Assembly (NCBI GenBank): GCA_934320895.1
Contig: CAKRFY010000005.1
Location: 70,961-134,960, forward strand
Reading direction: 5' to 3'
DNA from: an uncultured Lachnospiraceae bacterium
GTDB lineage: Bacteria; Bacillota; Clostridia; Lachnospirales; Lachnospiraceae
Length of the DNA stretch: 64,000 bases
Shown one piece after another: positions 45,429-55,116 of the stretch. The position numbers were made by a program, and so were the translations under genes. Numbering within the stretch: position 1 is the first letter of the stretch; every line of letters starts with the position of its first letter. The notes beneath the pieces are model-generated. The model saw only the letters and a program-made list of their open reading frames with translations. It did no database searches and was not told the DNA's origin.

Positions 45429-47270
45429 ATGGAATATTTACATGAAAATTTATTATATATAAAACAAAAAGATATTCGATTATATGAAAAAATATCTGCG
45501 ATAGTATCAGATGCTCAAAAAATTAACGGTATTAAAAGTAAATTTAATGTTATTGAAACAAAAGATAATGAAAAGACTATAGAAATCCTACAAGAAACAA
45601 ATAGGGGAGCAAGACTAAATAGTGTATATAATTCTAAAAAAGAGGCAGAGAAATTTGTAAAAAAATATGAAAATATTGATCGTATAACAGTGTTGATTAT
45701 GTATGGAAATGGAAATGGTATTTTTTATAATGAATTTCAAAATAAATTAGATGATGCTTCGATGGTATTTATTTATGAACCTGACATAGAATTATTTATT
45801 TTTTGCCTTATGAATTTTAATATGTCTAATATATTATTAAATAATAGATGTTTTATTTATGTTCAAAATGTAAATGAAAATGAATTTTTAATGGATTTAT
45901 ATAAAAAAACTAATTGGTTGATGTTACAAGGGCAGATTACATTTTATCATCCTTCATATGACAAAATAGATAAAATAAAAATTAACAAATTTAAGATTAT
46001 TATTGAAAGATATATATATGCATTAAAAGTTCAAAAAAATACTTCAATAAAATATTCAAAATTATTTACAATTAATGCAATAAACAATATGTCTTTTATT
46101 AAAAATAGTAATTATGTTGGAGAACTTGTAGGAAAAATAGATGTTGATATTCCTGTAATAATAGTGTCGGCAGGTCCATCATTAGATAAAAATATTGACG
46201 ATTTGAAAAAGGCAGAAAAAAAATCTTTTATATTGGCAACAGATACATCTGTTAAGTATTTATTAGAGCATGGCGTGGAATTTGATGCTATAGTGACAGT
46301 AGATGGAGATAAGCAGATTGATGACTTGGGTGGAACATTGTGTGAATATAAGCCAGTATTTACTATTTTAAATGCAAAAAATCAATTGTTAAGAGAGAAT
46401 AAAGGTAGAAAAATATGGATAACAGGACAGGGATATTTGGAAGAAATCTATAAAAAATATGGACATATATTCCCTGATTATATAGCAGGGGGATCGGTTG
46501 CAACGGCAGCATTTGAAGTCGCCAGGATACTTGGAACTAAAAAAATAATATTAGTTGGACAGGATTTAGCATATTTAGGTAAGAGTACACATGCGGGAAG
46601 TATTATAGATTATCATACTGAAGAAAAAGAATGTCTGTACGTTGATGGAATTAATGTTGAAAAAGTAAAAACAAGGGGAGATTGGGTTAAATATTTACAA
46701 TGGTTTGAAAATGCAATAGCTCAGTTGGGAAATGACATTCAAGTTATAGATGCAACAGAAGGTGGCGCTAAAATAAAAGGAACGAAAATCATGAAGCTAT
46801 CTGATACTATAGAAGAATATTGTCAAAAAGGTTTTGATTTTGAAAAAGTAATGTTTGAAATGTACCCAACTTTTGTTTCAAATAAATATGATTCTGTAAA
46901 AAACGATATTTGTAGTATCATGTATGAATTAGACATAATCAGTAAAGCATCAATGAGTGGAATATTAGCAGCTGAAAGAATAATAGATGGCATACAAAAA
47001 AATAAAGTACACGATAATCTTGTGCAGTATACTTTGGGAAAAATTAGTGAAGTTCGATATACTATTCAGCAACAGAAAGTGTATGTGCTTATTGATGAAT
47101 ATATTAGTGCTGACAGTGCATATATACTGGACTATGAAAATAGAAAATATGCAGATGAAATAGAAAAATTATATTATTATGCGAAAAAAAGTATAATAGT
47201 ATTTAAGGCGTTGAAAAGAGCAGTAACAGATTTGAAGCCAATTGTCAGTGAGATGGTAAGGCAATTGTGA
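45429..47270 (+). CDS. Motility accessory factor (Maf) flagellin glycosyltransferase, copy 1
   Basis: A 613-residue Maf/DUF115 protein. The GT-A-like core has VPVIIVSAGPSLDKN-type motif (PVIIVSAGPSLDKNIDDLKK), FDAIVTVDGD, AGGSVATAAFEVARILG and KIILVGQDLAYLG, with a helical C-terminal domain. Maf proteins transfer CMP-activated pseudaminic or legionaminic acid to Ser/Thr of flagellin in the cytoplasm before export. Codon use is much more AT-rich than in the flagellar genes. A second maf follows after 12 bp. Confidence 0.9.
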   Translation: MEYLHENLLYIKQKDIRLYEKISAIVSDAQKINGIKSKFNVIETKDNEKTIEILQETNRGARLNSVYNSKKEAEKFVKKYENIDRITVLIMYGNGNGIFYNEFQNKLDDASMVFIYEPDIELFIFCLMNFNMSNILLNNRCFIYVQNVNENEFLMDLYKKTNWLMLQGQITFYHPSYDKIDKIKINKFKIIIERYIYALKVQKNTSIKYSKLFTINAINNMSFIKNSNYVGELVGKIDVDIPVIIVSAGPSLDKNIDDLKKAEKKSFILATDTSVKYLLEHGVEFDAIVTVDGDKQIDDLGGTLCEYKPVFTILNAKNQLLRENKGRKIWITGQGYLEEIYKKYGHIFPDYIAGGSVATAAFEVARILGTKKIILVGQDLAYLGKSTHAGSIIDYHTEEKECLYVDGINVEKVKTRGDWVKYLQWFENAIAQLGNDIQVIDATEGGAKIKGTKIMKLSDTIEEYCQKGFDFEKVMFEMYPTFVSNKYDSVKNDICSIMYELDIISKASMSGILAAERIIDGIQKNKVHDNLVQYTLGKISEVRYTIQQQKVYVLIDEYISADSAYILDYENRKYADEIEKLYYYAKKSIIVFKALKRAVTDLKPIVSEMVRQL

Positions 47271-47282
47271 GAGGAAAAAGAC

Positions 47283-49115
47283 ATGGAATATATATACAAA
47301 AATCTTGAAAGTTTGAAAAAGAATAGAAATAAATTATATGAGAAAGTGAAAGAAAGAATAGATAATGGCAGATATAGTTTTAATAGGTTTAATATTATCA
47401 ATACAAAAAATGGACAAAAGACGATAGAAATTATTAATGGTGATAGGAATGTGAGATTAAATAGTATATATAATCCAGATTTGGAGGCGGATAGATGGGC
47501 AAATAAATATAGCTTTAAAGACTTAGATAAATTGATTATTATGTTTGGAATTGCTAATGGTATATTTGTAAAAGCTATATTGAGTAGAATGAAAAAAGAT
47601 TACTTTTTAATTTTGATGGAGCCAGATGAATCTTTATTTATATATTGTTTATATAATTTTGATTTGACTGAGATTTTAGACAATAAAAATGTTTGCATAC
47701 TTGTAAATAAAATTAATGGGGAGCAATTTAGTGATGTATTGAGAGAATGTTTAGGGGAAAAAAATTTGAATACAACGCTTGTTTGCTCACATCCAAAATT
47801 AAATGAATATTATCAAAAAGAAGCAGCACAATTTACTGAGAAGATAAGATATCAGTATGGTGAGAATGGCGCTGAGTATATAATGGCAAATTTATTTGGC
47901 AAATCAGAGATGACCAATACATTAAAAAATTTACATTTTATAAAGGACAGTAATAATGTTACGGAACTTGTTGGCAGAATTCCGAAGGATGTACCATTTA
48001 TTATAGTTGCAGCGGGACCATCGCTTGATAAAAATATAGATGAGCTTAAACGAGCGGAAGGTAGGGCATTTATCCTTGCAACGGATAGAGCTGTTAATAT
48101 ATTACTTGAACATAATATAAATTTTGATGCTATTATTACAGTTGATTCAGCTAAAAGCGTTGAATATGTAAATAATCCTAAGTGTTTTAAATATCCTATT
48201 TTTGCAGGAATTGATGCACAAAATTCCATGTTAGAGTTAAATAAGGGGAGAAAAATTTGGGTTGTAACATCTGAGTTTTTTAAGGCATTTTTGACTAAAT
48301 ATAATGTGAAGATGAGAATATATTCGGTTGGTGGATCAGTAGCAACAGCTGCTTTTAATATAGCTAGAGTTATTGAGGCTAAAAAGATAGTTCTTATAGG
48401 TCAAGACTTGGCTTATAATGGTGAAATCTCTCATGCTGGGGGTACTATTGAAAAGGGCAATTTAAATGATTGTGATGAGGTATATGTAGATGGAATTGAC
48501 GGAAATAAAGTAAAAACAAGGCTTGATTGGGTTAGATATCTGAATTGGTATGAAAAAGCAATAAGTGAGCTTGAAAAAGATGTTGAGGTTATAGATGCAA
48601 CAGAAGGTGGTGCGAGGATAAAAGGTACTAAAATAATGAGTTTGTCTGAAGTTATTGATACATATTGTACACAAAAATTTGATTTCGCAGATATGTTAAA
48701 AAAACTTTCTCCAACATTTGATGATAAACAATATTTAACTGTTAGGAGTGATTTGTTACATTTGGAGAATGAAATTAATAAAATAAAAAAATATGCTCAA
48801 AAAGGAATAAATGCATCAAAAAATTTACTTCAATTATTGGAAAGTGGTGAACAGGACTTTGAAATAGAACAGAGTTGTTCAGAAATAATAAAAGATATGA
48901 ATGATAAAATTGAAAAACAACTGGTATATCAAATAATATATAATTATATAAAGAAAGATATATATAATGTTGTGACTATGGTAAATCAAATGACTGATGA
49001 TAAAAAGGAAGATTTAAAGACCACATGTATGATTTCAAAATTTTTATATGAAAAGATATTAAAAGCAATTGAGGATATTCTTCCTATATTAAAAGATGGA
49101 TTAAAAAAAATATAG
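47283..49115 (+). CDS. Motility accessory factor (Maf) flagellin glycosyltransferase, copy 2
   Basis: A 610-residue paralogue of the preceding Maf, with PFIIVAAGPSLDKNIDELKR, FDAIITVDSAKS, GGSVATAAFNIARVIEAKKI and VLIGQDLAYNGE, and the shared segment VEVIDATEGGARIKGTKIMS. Both copies keep the family motifs and so both may be active, possibly on different Ser/Thr sites or with different donor sugars. They have diverged clearly, especially in the C-terminal third, so the duplication is not recent. Confidence 0.9.
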   Translation: MEYIYKNLESLKKNRNKLYEKVKERIDNGRYSFNRFNIINTKNGQKTIEIINGDRNVRLNSIYNPDLEADRWANKYSFKDLDKLIIMFGIANGIFVKAILSRMKKDYFLILMEPDESLFIYCLYNFDLTEILDNKNVCILVNKINGEQFSDVLRECLGEKNLNTTLVCSHPKLNEYYQKEAAQFTEKIRYQYGENGAEYIMANLFGKSEMTNTLKNLHFIKDSNNVTELVGRIPKDVPFIIVAAGPSLDKNIDELKRAEGRAFILATDRAVNILLEHNINFDAIITVDSAKSVEYVNNPKCFKYPIFAGIDAQNSMLELNKGRKIWVVTSEFFKAFLTKYNVKMRIYSVGGSVATAAFNIARVIEAKKIVLIGQDLAYNGEISHAGGTIEKGNLNDCDEVYVDGIDGNKVKTRLDWVRYLNWYEKAISELEKDVEVIDATEGGARIKGTKIMSLSEVIDTYCTQKFDFADMLKKLSPTFDDKQYLTVRSDLLHLENEINKIKKYAQKGINASKNLLQLLESGEQDFEIEQSCSEIIKDMNDKIEKQLVYQIIYNYIKKDIYNVVTMVNQMTDDKKEDLKTTCMISKFLYEKILKAIEDILPILKDGLKKI

Positions 49116-49136
49116 TTAAAAGAAAAGGAGACAAAT

Positions 49137-50114
49137 ATGTTAAATGGTAAGACAATTTTAATTACGGGTGGGACAGGTTCATTTGGAAATCATTTTGTTG
49201 ATTATGTATTAAAAAATTATAAACCTAAGAAAATTATAATTTATTCAAGAGATGAGTTTAAACAATTTAATATGGCAAATAAATATAAAAAATATAGTGA
49301 AATATTTAGATTTTTTATAGGAGATGTGAGGGATAAGGATAGACTGAAAAGAGCTTTAAATGGTGTTGATTATGTTATTCATGCAGCAGCATTGAAACAG
49401 GTACCAGCATGTGAATATAATCCGATAGAAGCAGTAAAAACAAATGTGAATGGTGCAATGAATATTGTCGATGCTGTGCTTGATTCTCCAAATGTAAAAA
49501 AGGTAGTTGCACTCTCTACAGATAAAGCAGTTAATCCTATAAATTTGTATGGCGGAACTAAATTAGTGTCAGATAAGTTGTTTATTGCAGCAAATGCATA
49601 TGTGGGAGAACGGGATTTAGCTTTTTCTGTAGTTAGATATGGAAATGTTGCTGGAAGTAGAGGCTCTGTAATACCATTTTTTAAAGAGATTGTTGCAAAA
49701 GGTGGAAAGGAACTTCCTATAACAGATTACAGAATGACAAGATTTTGGATTAGTTTAGAGCAAGGTGTTGAATTAGTTATAAAAGCTTTACATGATGCAA
49801 AGGGAGGAGAAACTTTTATTTCTAAAATTCCATCATTTAAGATAACTGATCTGGCACAGGCTATTTTACCTGGATGTGAAATGCCGGAAGTTGGTATTCG
49901 TGAGGGAGAAAAACTTCATGAAATTATGGTAACTAAGGAAGATTCATCTACTACATATGAATATGATAAACATTTTATCATTTATCCACATTATAATTGG
50001 TGGAAGAATGAGATTTTGCCAGGAGGAAAAAAAGTTTCAGATGGATTTGAATATAGTTCCGGAAAAAATGTAGAATGGTTAGATGTTGAAATGTTAAAGG
50101 AAAAAATTAAATAG
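49137..50114 (+). CDS. pseB: UDP-N-acetylglucosamine 4,6-dehydratase (inverting), PseB
   Basis: First enzyme of pseudaminic acid synthesis: UDP-GlcNAc is dehydrated with C5 inversion to UDP-2-acetamido-2,6-dideoxy-beta-L-arabino-hexos-4-ulose. The 325-residue SDR has the cofactor motif LITGGTGSFGNHFVDYVL, HAAALKQVPACEYNPIEAVK, STDKAVNPINLYGGTKLVSD (the usual YxxxK is Y-G-G-T-K) and RYGNVAGSRGSVIPFF. The SD AAAAGGAG is good. pseF follows after 13 bp. Confidence 0.93.
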   Translation: MLNGKTILITGGTGSFGNHFVDYVLKNYKPKKIIIYSRDEFKQFNMANKYKKYSEIFRFFIGDVRDKDRLKRALNGVDYVIHAAALKQVPACEYNPIEAVKTNVNGAMNIVDAVLDSPNVKKVVALSTDKAVNPINLYGGTKLVSDKLFIAANAYVGERDLAFSVVRYGNVAGSRGSVIPFFKEIVAKGGKELPITDYRMTRFWISLEQGVELVIKALHDAKGGETFISKIPSFKITDLAQAILPGCEMPEVGIREGEKLHEIMVTKEDSSTTYEYDKHFIIYPHYNWWKNEILPGGKKVSDGFEYSSGKNVEWLDVEMLKEKIK

Positions 50115-50127
50115 ATAGAAGAGGATT

Positions 50128-50838
50128 ATGAAAAGAGAAAAGATAATATTGGAATCATTAGCTGTTATAACAGCAAGAGGTGGAAGTAAAAGAATACCAC
50201 AGAAAAACATAAAAGATTTTTGTGGAAAGCCAATAATTGCTTATTCTATTGAGGCTGCCTTGGCGAGTGGCATTTTTAATGAGGTAATGGTATCTACAGA
50301 TGATGATAAAATTAAAGAAGTTGCAGTAAAATATGGTGCTAAAGTTCCTTTTATGAGATCAGAAGCCACTTCAAATGATTATGCTGCAACACACGAAGTG
50401 TTATTAGAAGTTTTGAGCGAATACAAAAAAATGGGAATTTATTTTAAAAAAATATGTTGTATTTATCCAACGGCACCTTTTATTAATGCTGAAAAATTGA
50501 GAAGTGCAGATGAAATTATGAAAAAGATGGATGTTGATTTGGTATATCCTATAGTTGCATATTCATTTCCACCACAGCGGGCTGTTAAGATAGAGAACAA
50601 TCATGCAAAATTTTTACATCCAGAGAATATTTTTACAAGAACGCAGGATTTAGAAAAAATATATCATGATTGTGGTCAATTTTATTACTTAAATGTAGAT
50701 GTTTTTGAAAATGAGAGAAAATTAATTTTGGATAATAATACTCCAATTATATTTGATGAAATGGAAGTGCAGGATATTGATAACTATGAGGATTGGGAGT
50801 TAGCAGAATTAAAATATCGTATTGTAAACTTAAAGTGA
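50128..50838 (+). CDS. pseF: Pseudaminic acid cytidylyltransferase PseF
   Basis: It activates pseudaminic acid with CTP to CMP-Pse, the donor for Maf. The 236-residue protein has the CMP-sialate synthetase-type motif AVITARGGSKRIPQKNIKDF, then MVSTDDDKIKEVAVKYGAKV and YPTAPFINAEKLRSA, and the PseF-type FPPQRAVKI and HDCGQFYYLNVDVF. An upstream SD AAGAGGA is present. A 388-bp noncoding gap follows. Confidence 0.93.
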   Translation: MKREKIILESLAVITARGGSKRIPQKNIKDFCGKPIIAYSIEAALASGIFNEVMVSTDDDKIKEVAVKYGAKVPFMRSEATSNDYAATHEVLLEVLSEYKKMGIYFKKICCIYPTAPFINAEKLRSADEIMKKMDVDLVYPIVAYSFPPQRAVKIENNHAKFLHPENIFTRTQDLEKIYHDCGQFYYLNVDVFENERKLILDNNTPIIFDEMEVQDIDNYEDWELAELKYRIVNLK

Positions 50839-51226
50839 TATTATAAAAAAAATATATATAAAATATGTTTTTTGTTTTATAAATGTAATATACTTACTTG
50901 TACATTAAAATGGATATATGAGGCTGAAAAATTAAAGAATAAAAACATAATAGAATAGAGAAGAGTAGTATAGTAAAATAAAGGTCTATAAGTACAATTT
51001 ACGATTATATAAGAATGTTAGATGTAGATGATAATTTTAATGCTTTTATGAGTACATCTTGAAATTTACTAATTCAAAGTAAAAAATGTTAAGATTACTG
51101 TGAATGTAGAAATTGAGTAGAAAATCAAGTATCTAAATATAAATGCAAAAAAATGTGGCAAGGATTGAGTGCGTAGAGATATTTGAAGTTGTAAAATGTA
51201 TTAAGTAATTATAGTGAGGTGGATAT
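50839..51226 (+). other. 388-bp AT-rich gap without a recognisable gene
   Basis: All frames are broken by stops. A fragment reading MLDVDDNFNAFMSTS ends at TGA near 51060, but I see no continuation on either side. It could be a decayed gene, or an untranslated leader of pseI. No clear terminator hairpin or consensus promoter was found. Confidence 0.5.
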
Positions 51227-52264
51227 ATGCATTTATTAGAGAGTATACAAAATAGTAGAACATACATAATAGCTGAGATGTCAGCTAATCATGCAGGAGA
51301 TTACAACAGAGCAATAGATATAATTCATGCGGCTAAAAAGGCAGGTGCAGATTGTATAAAAATACAAACATATACACCTGATACAATGACAATTGATTGT
51401 GATAATAAATATTTTTCAATCGGCGATGGAACTTGGAGGGGTGAAAGGTTATATGAATTATATGAAAAGGCATATACACCATGGGAATGGCAAGCTGATT
51501 TAAAAAAAGAAGCTGATAAAGTAGGAATAGACTTTTTGTCTACACCTTTTGATAATACATCTGTAGATTTTTTAGAAAATTTAGGAATAGAATTTTATAA
51601 AATTGCTTCTTTTGAATTAGTGGATATTCCATTAATAGAATATGTTGCTAGTAAAGGTAAGCCTATAATTATGTCTACAGGAATGGGAACTCTTGGAGAA
51701 ATAGAAGAAGCTGTTAATGCTGTTAGAAAATATGACAATGATCAAATATATTTATTAAAGTGCTCAAGTACATATCCAGCAGTAAGTTATAATATGAATT
51801 TAAATACGATGGTAAACATGAGGGAAACTTTTGGTGTTTCAGTGGGTCTTTCGGATCATTCAATGGGATCTATTGGAGCTGTAACGGCTGTGGCAATGGG
51901 GGCGGATATAATTGAAAAACACTTTTGTATAAGTAGAAGAGTAAAAAGTCCAGATTCATCATTTTCAATGGAAAAAGATGAATTTAGGAGAATGGTTGAT
52001 GATATCAGAAATGTTGAGAGGGCTAAGGGAATAGTAAAATATGGATTATCTAATGAAGAAAAGAATAGTTTGATTTTTAGAAGATCCATATTTGTAGTAA
52101 AAGATATAAAAAAAGGTGAAAAAATAACTAATGAAAATATTAGGATAATAAGACCGGGATATGGATTGCTACCTAAATATTATAACGATGTTATAGGAAA
52201 ATATGCTACTGTAGATATAGAAAGAGGCACTCCGTTGAAATTTGATATGTTTGGACATGAATAA
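51227..52264 (+). CDS. pseI: Pseudaminic acid synthase PseI
   Basis: It condenses 6-deoxy-AltdiNAc with phosphoenolpyruvate to pseudaminic acid. The 345-residue protein has the NeuB TIM-barrel signatures IIAEMSANHAGDYNRAIDII, GADCIKIQTYTPDTMTID, STPFDNTSVDFLENLGIEFY, STGMGTLGEIEEAV and GLSDHSMG, and a C-terminal SAF antifreeze-like domain (about 285-345; RRSIFVVKDIKKGEKITNEN). The SD GTGAGGTGG is strong. It is followed closely by the formyltransferase gene. Confidence 0.94.
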   Translation: MHLLESIQNSRTYIIAEMSANHAGDYNRAIDIIHAAKKAGADCIKIQTYTPDTMTIDCDNKYFSIGDGTWRGERLYELYEKAYTPWEWQADLKKEADKVGIDFLSTPFDNTSVDFLENLGIEFYKIASFELVDIPLIEYVASKGKPIIMSTGMGTLGEIEEAVNAVRKYDNDQIYLLKCSSTYPAVSYNMNLNTMVNMRETFGVSVGLSDHSMGSIGAVTAVAMGADIIEKHFCISRRVKSPDSSFSMEKDEFRRMVDDIRNVERAKGIVKYGLSNEEKNSLIFRRSIFVVKDIKKGEKITNENIRIIRPGYGLLPKYYNDVIGKYATVDIERGTPLKFDMFGHE

Positions 52265-52280
52265 AAAGGAAAATAGAAAA

Positions 52281-52877
52281 ATGAGAATATTACTTTTATA
52301 TAGTAATGATAATGCTAAGGTTTTATATAAAAAACTATATGATTTTGGAGAAAATGTAATACTATGTTCAGAAAAAATAACGTTAAACATTGTACAAAAA
52401 ATTAAACCAGAATATGTAATTAGTTATAACTATAGTTTTATAGTAGATGAAGATATTATAAAATTTATGAATGGAAGGATTGTAAATTTGCATACGTCGT
52501 ATTTGCCTTGGAATAGAGGTTCACATCCTAATTTGTGGAGCTTTATAGAAAATAGTCCTAAAGGGGTAACAATTCATCAGTTATCTGAGAAATTAGATAG
52601 AGGTCAGATTTTATTACAAAAGGAAATGATGTTTGATGTAAGAAAAGAAACATTTGCAACATCATATGATAAATTAAATGCTGAAATTGTAAAACTATTT
52701 ATTTCTAATTGGGAAGCGATAAAGAAAGGTGAAATTATCTTAAAAAATCAAGAGGGAGAGGGATCCTACCATAGAACTAAAGATTATCTTAATCTTAAAA
52801 AAAGGATAGATTTTTCTTGGAATGATAATATATATGAATTTTTGAAAAAATACGATAATTTGAAAAAAAGCAGGTGA
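52281..52877 (+). CDS. Formyltransferase-family protein in the Pse cluster
   Basis: A 198-residue protein with the formyltransferase fold: ILLLYSNDNAKVLYKKLYDF at the start, and the core NLHTSYLPWNRGSHPNLWSF with GVTIHQLSEKLDRGQILLQ. The pattern N-H-x-S/x-LPWNRG-x-PN resembles N10-formyl-THF-dependent transferases that act on sugar amines, with the usual catalytic Asn, His and Asp (N-L-H and the D of LDRGQ). It is located where pseH, the GNAT acetyltransferase, would be expected; no GNAT gene is seen. So it likely N-formylates the 4-amino sugar made by PseC. ATG 52281 was chosen for AAGGA 10 nt upstream; an in-frame ATG 52257 is possible. Confidence 0.82.
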   Translation: MRILLLYSNDNAKVLYKKLYDFGENVILCSEKITLNIVQKIKPEYVISYNYSFIVDEDIIKFMNGRIVNLHTSYLPWNRGSHPNLWSFIENSPKGVTIHQLSEKLDRGQILLQKEMMFDVRKETFATSYDKLNAEIVKLFISNWEAIKKGEIILKNQEGEGSYHRTKDYLNLKKRIDFSWNDNIYEFLKKYDNLKKSR

Positions 52878-52882
52878 TTAAT

Positions 52883-54010
52883 TTGTACATACCATATGGA
52901 AAACAGGTAATAGATGATGATGATATAAATGCAGTTGTACAGACTTTAAAGTCTGATTTTATAACAACAGGACCCAAAATAGAAGAATTTGAAAAAAAAG
53001 TTGCTGATTATGTAGGTACGAAATACGCGGTTGCAATAGCAAATGGAACAGCAGCACTTCATGCGGCATGTTTTGCAGCAGGAGTAGGTGAGGGTGATGA
53101 AGTGATTACCACACCTATAACATTTGCAGCATCAGCTAATTGTGCTTTATATTGTGGTGCAAAGCCAGTTTTTGCAGATATAGATGAGGAAAGTTATAAT
53201 ATATCTCCAGCAGATATAAGAAAAAAAATTACTGATAAAACTAAAGCAATAGTCGCTGTTCATTTTACTGGACAGCCTTGTGAAATGGATGAAATACATC
53301 AAATTGCAGAGGAAAATAATCTGATTGTGATTGAAGATGCCGCACATGCTCTTGGAGCTGACTATAAAGGTAAAAAAATTGGAAGTCTTTCGGATATGAC
53401 AACATTCAGTTTTCATCCTGTAAAGCATATAACTACAGGTGAGGGTGGGATGATAGTAACAAATAATCAGAAATTATATGAAAGGCTTAAATTATTTAGA
53501 GCTCATGGGATAACGAGAGAAGAAAAGTATCTTGGTAAAAGTGATGGACCATGGTATTATGAGCAGATTGATTTGGGATATAACTATAGAATAACAGATA
53601 TACAATGTGCATTAGGGATATCGCAAATGAATAAGTTAGATGATTTTGTTGCAAAAAGAAGAAAGCTTGTAGAAACATATAACAATGCATTTCAAGATAT
53701 TTCAGAAATAGTGACGCCAAAGCAGGTAGAAGGATGTAATAACAGTTATCATTTGTATGTTATTCAGATTGATAACAGGTTGGAGGTATTTAACAATTTA
53801 AGGGCGGCTGGAATCGGTGTGAATGTTCATTATATACCTGTATACAAACACCCATATTATCAGAAAATTGGTTATGATAATGTATATTGTCATAATGCAG
53901 AGGAGTATTATAGGCATTGCATAAGTTTACCGTTATATCCTAAACTTACAATTGAAGAACAGGATTATATAATAGAAAATGTTATAAAGTCAGTAATAGA
54001 AAAAAGATAG
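52883..54010 (+). CDS. pseC: UDP-4-amino-4,6-dideoxy-N-acetyl-beta-L-altrosamine transaminase PseC
   Basis: A PLP-dependent DegT-type aminotransferase (375 residues) that converts the PseB product to the 4-amino sugar. The PLP lysine is in TFSFHPVKHITTGEGG, with VAIANGTAALHAAC, GDEVITTPITFAASANC and IEDAAHALGADYKG. The start is probably TTG 52883, because AGGTGAT (52872-52878) is correctly spaced for it; GTG 52874 would overlap the stop of the formyltransferase and lack an SD. The overlap or near overlap implies coupling of the two genes. Confidence 0.94.
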   Translation: MYIPYGKQVIDDDDINAVVQTLKSDFITTGPKIEEFEKKVADYVGTKYAVAIANGTAALHAACFAAGVGEGDEVITTPITFAASANCALYCGAKPVFADIDEESYNISPADIRKKITDKTKAIVAVHFTGQPCEMDEIHQIAEENNLIVIEDAAHALGADYKGKKIGSLSDMTTFSFHPVKHITTGEGGMIVTNNQKLYERLKLFRAHGITREEKYLGKSDGPWYYEQIDLGYNYRITDIQCALGISQMNKLDDFVAKRRKLVETYNNAFQDISEIVTPKQVEGCNNSYHLYVIQIDNRLEVFNNLRAAGIGVNVHYIPVYKHPYYQKIGYDNVYCHNAEEYYRHCISLPLYPKLTIEEQDYIIENVIKSVIEKR

Positions 54011-54048
54011 AAATTTTAAAATATATCTATTATTAATAGAGGTGTTAA

Positions 54049-55101
54049 ATGTTTTATATAAGAGTAGATGCTAATAATAAGATAGCGACAGGGCATGTGA
54101 TGCGTTGTATGTCAATAGCAGATGAAATAAAAAAGAGAAATATAGATGTATGTTTTTTGACTGCAGATCATAATGCAGATGGGTTGTTGCATAAAAAGGG
54201 GTTTATTACTAAATGTCTTGATTCCAAGTGGGATAATCTTGAAAATGAAATGATATCAGGAAAAATTAATTCTGTACTTGAAAATGACAATAATATTAAG
54301 GGGATATTAGTTGATACTTATTATGTGACAGAGAAATATCTTGATAGGCTTAGAAAAATATGTAAAACTATATATATTGATGATATTTTTGCATTACATA
54401 GATATCCTGTTGACTTCTTGCTCAATTATAATATATATGGAACTGATTTGGATTATAAAAGTAGATGTTTGCCAGAAACTAAATTATTATTGGGAACAAA
54501 ATATGTGCCTTTGAGAAAAGAGTTTCAAAATATAAAACCAAAATTCAGAAAAATAGTAAAAAATGTTTTTATTAGTACTGGTGGAACAGATAATTTTAAT
54601 ATAGCTGGAAAAATTTTAGATACCATATTTCAAAAATCAGTTTTAGAAAAAAGTTCAATATTTAAAGAAATAAACTATCATGTAATATCTGGGGCTATGA
54701 ATAAGAATTTATCCTATTTGTTAGAAGTTAGTAATAGGCATAATAATGTTTTTGTACATCAAAATGTGTCAAATATGGTTGAAATAATGCTTATGTGTGA
54801 TATAGCTATAAGTGCTTGCGGTTCTACTATGTATGAATTGTGTGCGTGTGGAATGCCGATAATTACATATTCATTTGCCGACAACCAGATATATGGAATT
54901 AAAAAATTTTATGAACTTGGAATAGCAATCAATTGTGGAGATGTAAGAGATGGAATTGAAAAGGTAGTCCAGTTAATTTTAGATAATGTAGTTATGATGT
55001 GCAGAAATAATGTACAAAGATTGGTGTATTCAAGAAATGCTAGTGCGTTGATTGATGATAGGAGTATAAGTAATATCGTAAATATGATTATGAATAATTA
55101 G
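54049..55101 (+). CDS. pseG: UDP-sugar hydrolase PseG
   Basis: It removes UDP from the modified altrosamine before PseI acts. The 350-residue GT-B-fold protein starts MFYIRVDANNKIATGHVMRC; the histidine in GHVMRC corresponds to the catalytic base of PseG. Later motifs are LLGTKYVPLRKEF, FISTGGTDNFNIAGKIL, SACGSTMYELCACGMPIITY. Compared with the roughly 275-residue Campylobacter enzyme it is longer, mostly at the C-terminus. The SD AGAGGTG is good. Confidence 0.9.
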   Translation: MFYIRVDANNKIATGHVMRCMSIADEIKKRNIDVCFLTADHNADGLLHKKGFITKCLDSKWDNLENEMISGKINSVLENDNNIKGILVDTYYVTEKYLDRLRKICKTIYIDDIFALHRYPVDFLLNYNIYGTDLDYKSRCLPETKLLLGTKYVPLRKEFQNIKPKFRKIVKNVFISTGGTDNFNIAGKILDTIFQKSVLEKSSIFKEINYHVISGAMNKNLSYLLEVSNRHNNVFVHQNVSNMVEIMLMCDIAISACGSTMYELCACGMPIITYSFADNQIYGIKKFYELGIAINCGDVRDGIEKVVQLILDNVVMMCRNNVQRLVYSRNASALIDDRSISNIVNMIMNN

Positions 55102-55116
55102 GCGATTGGAGAAAAA

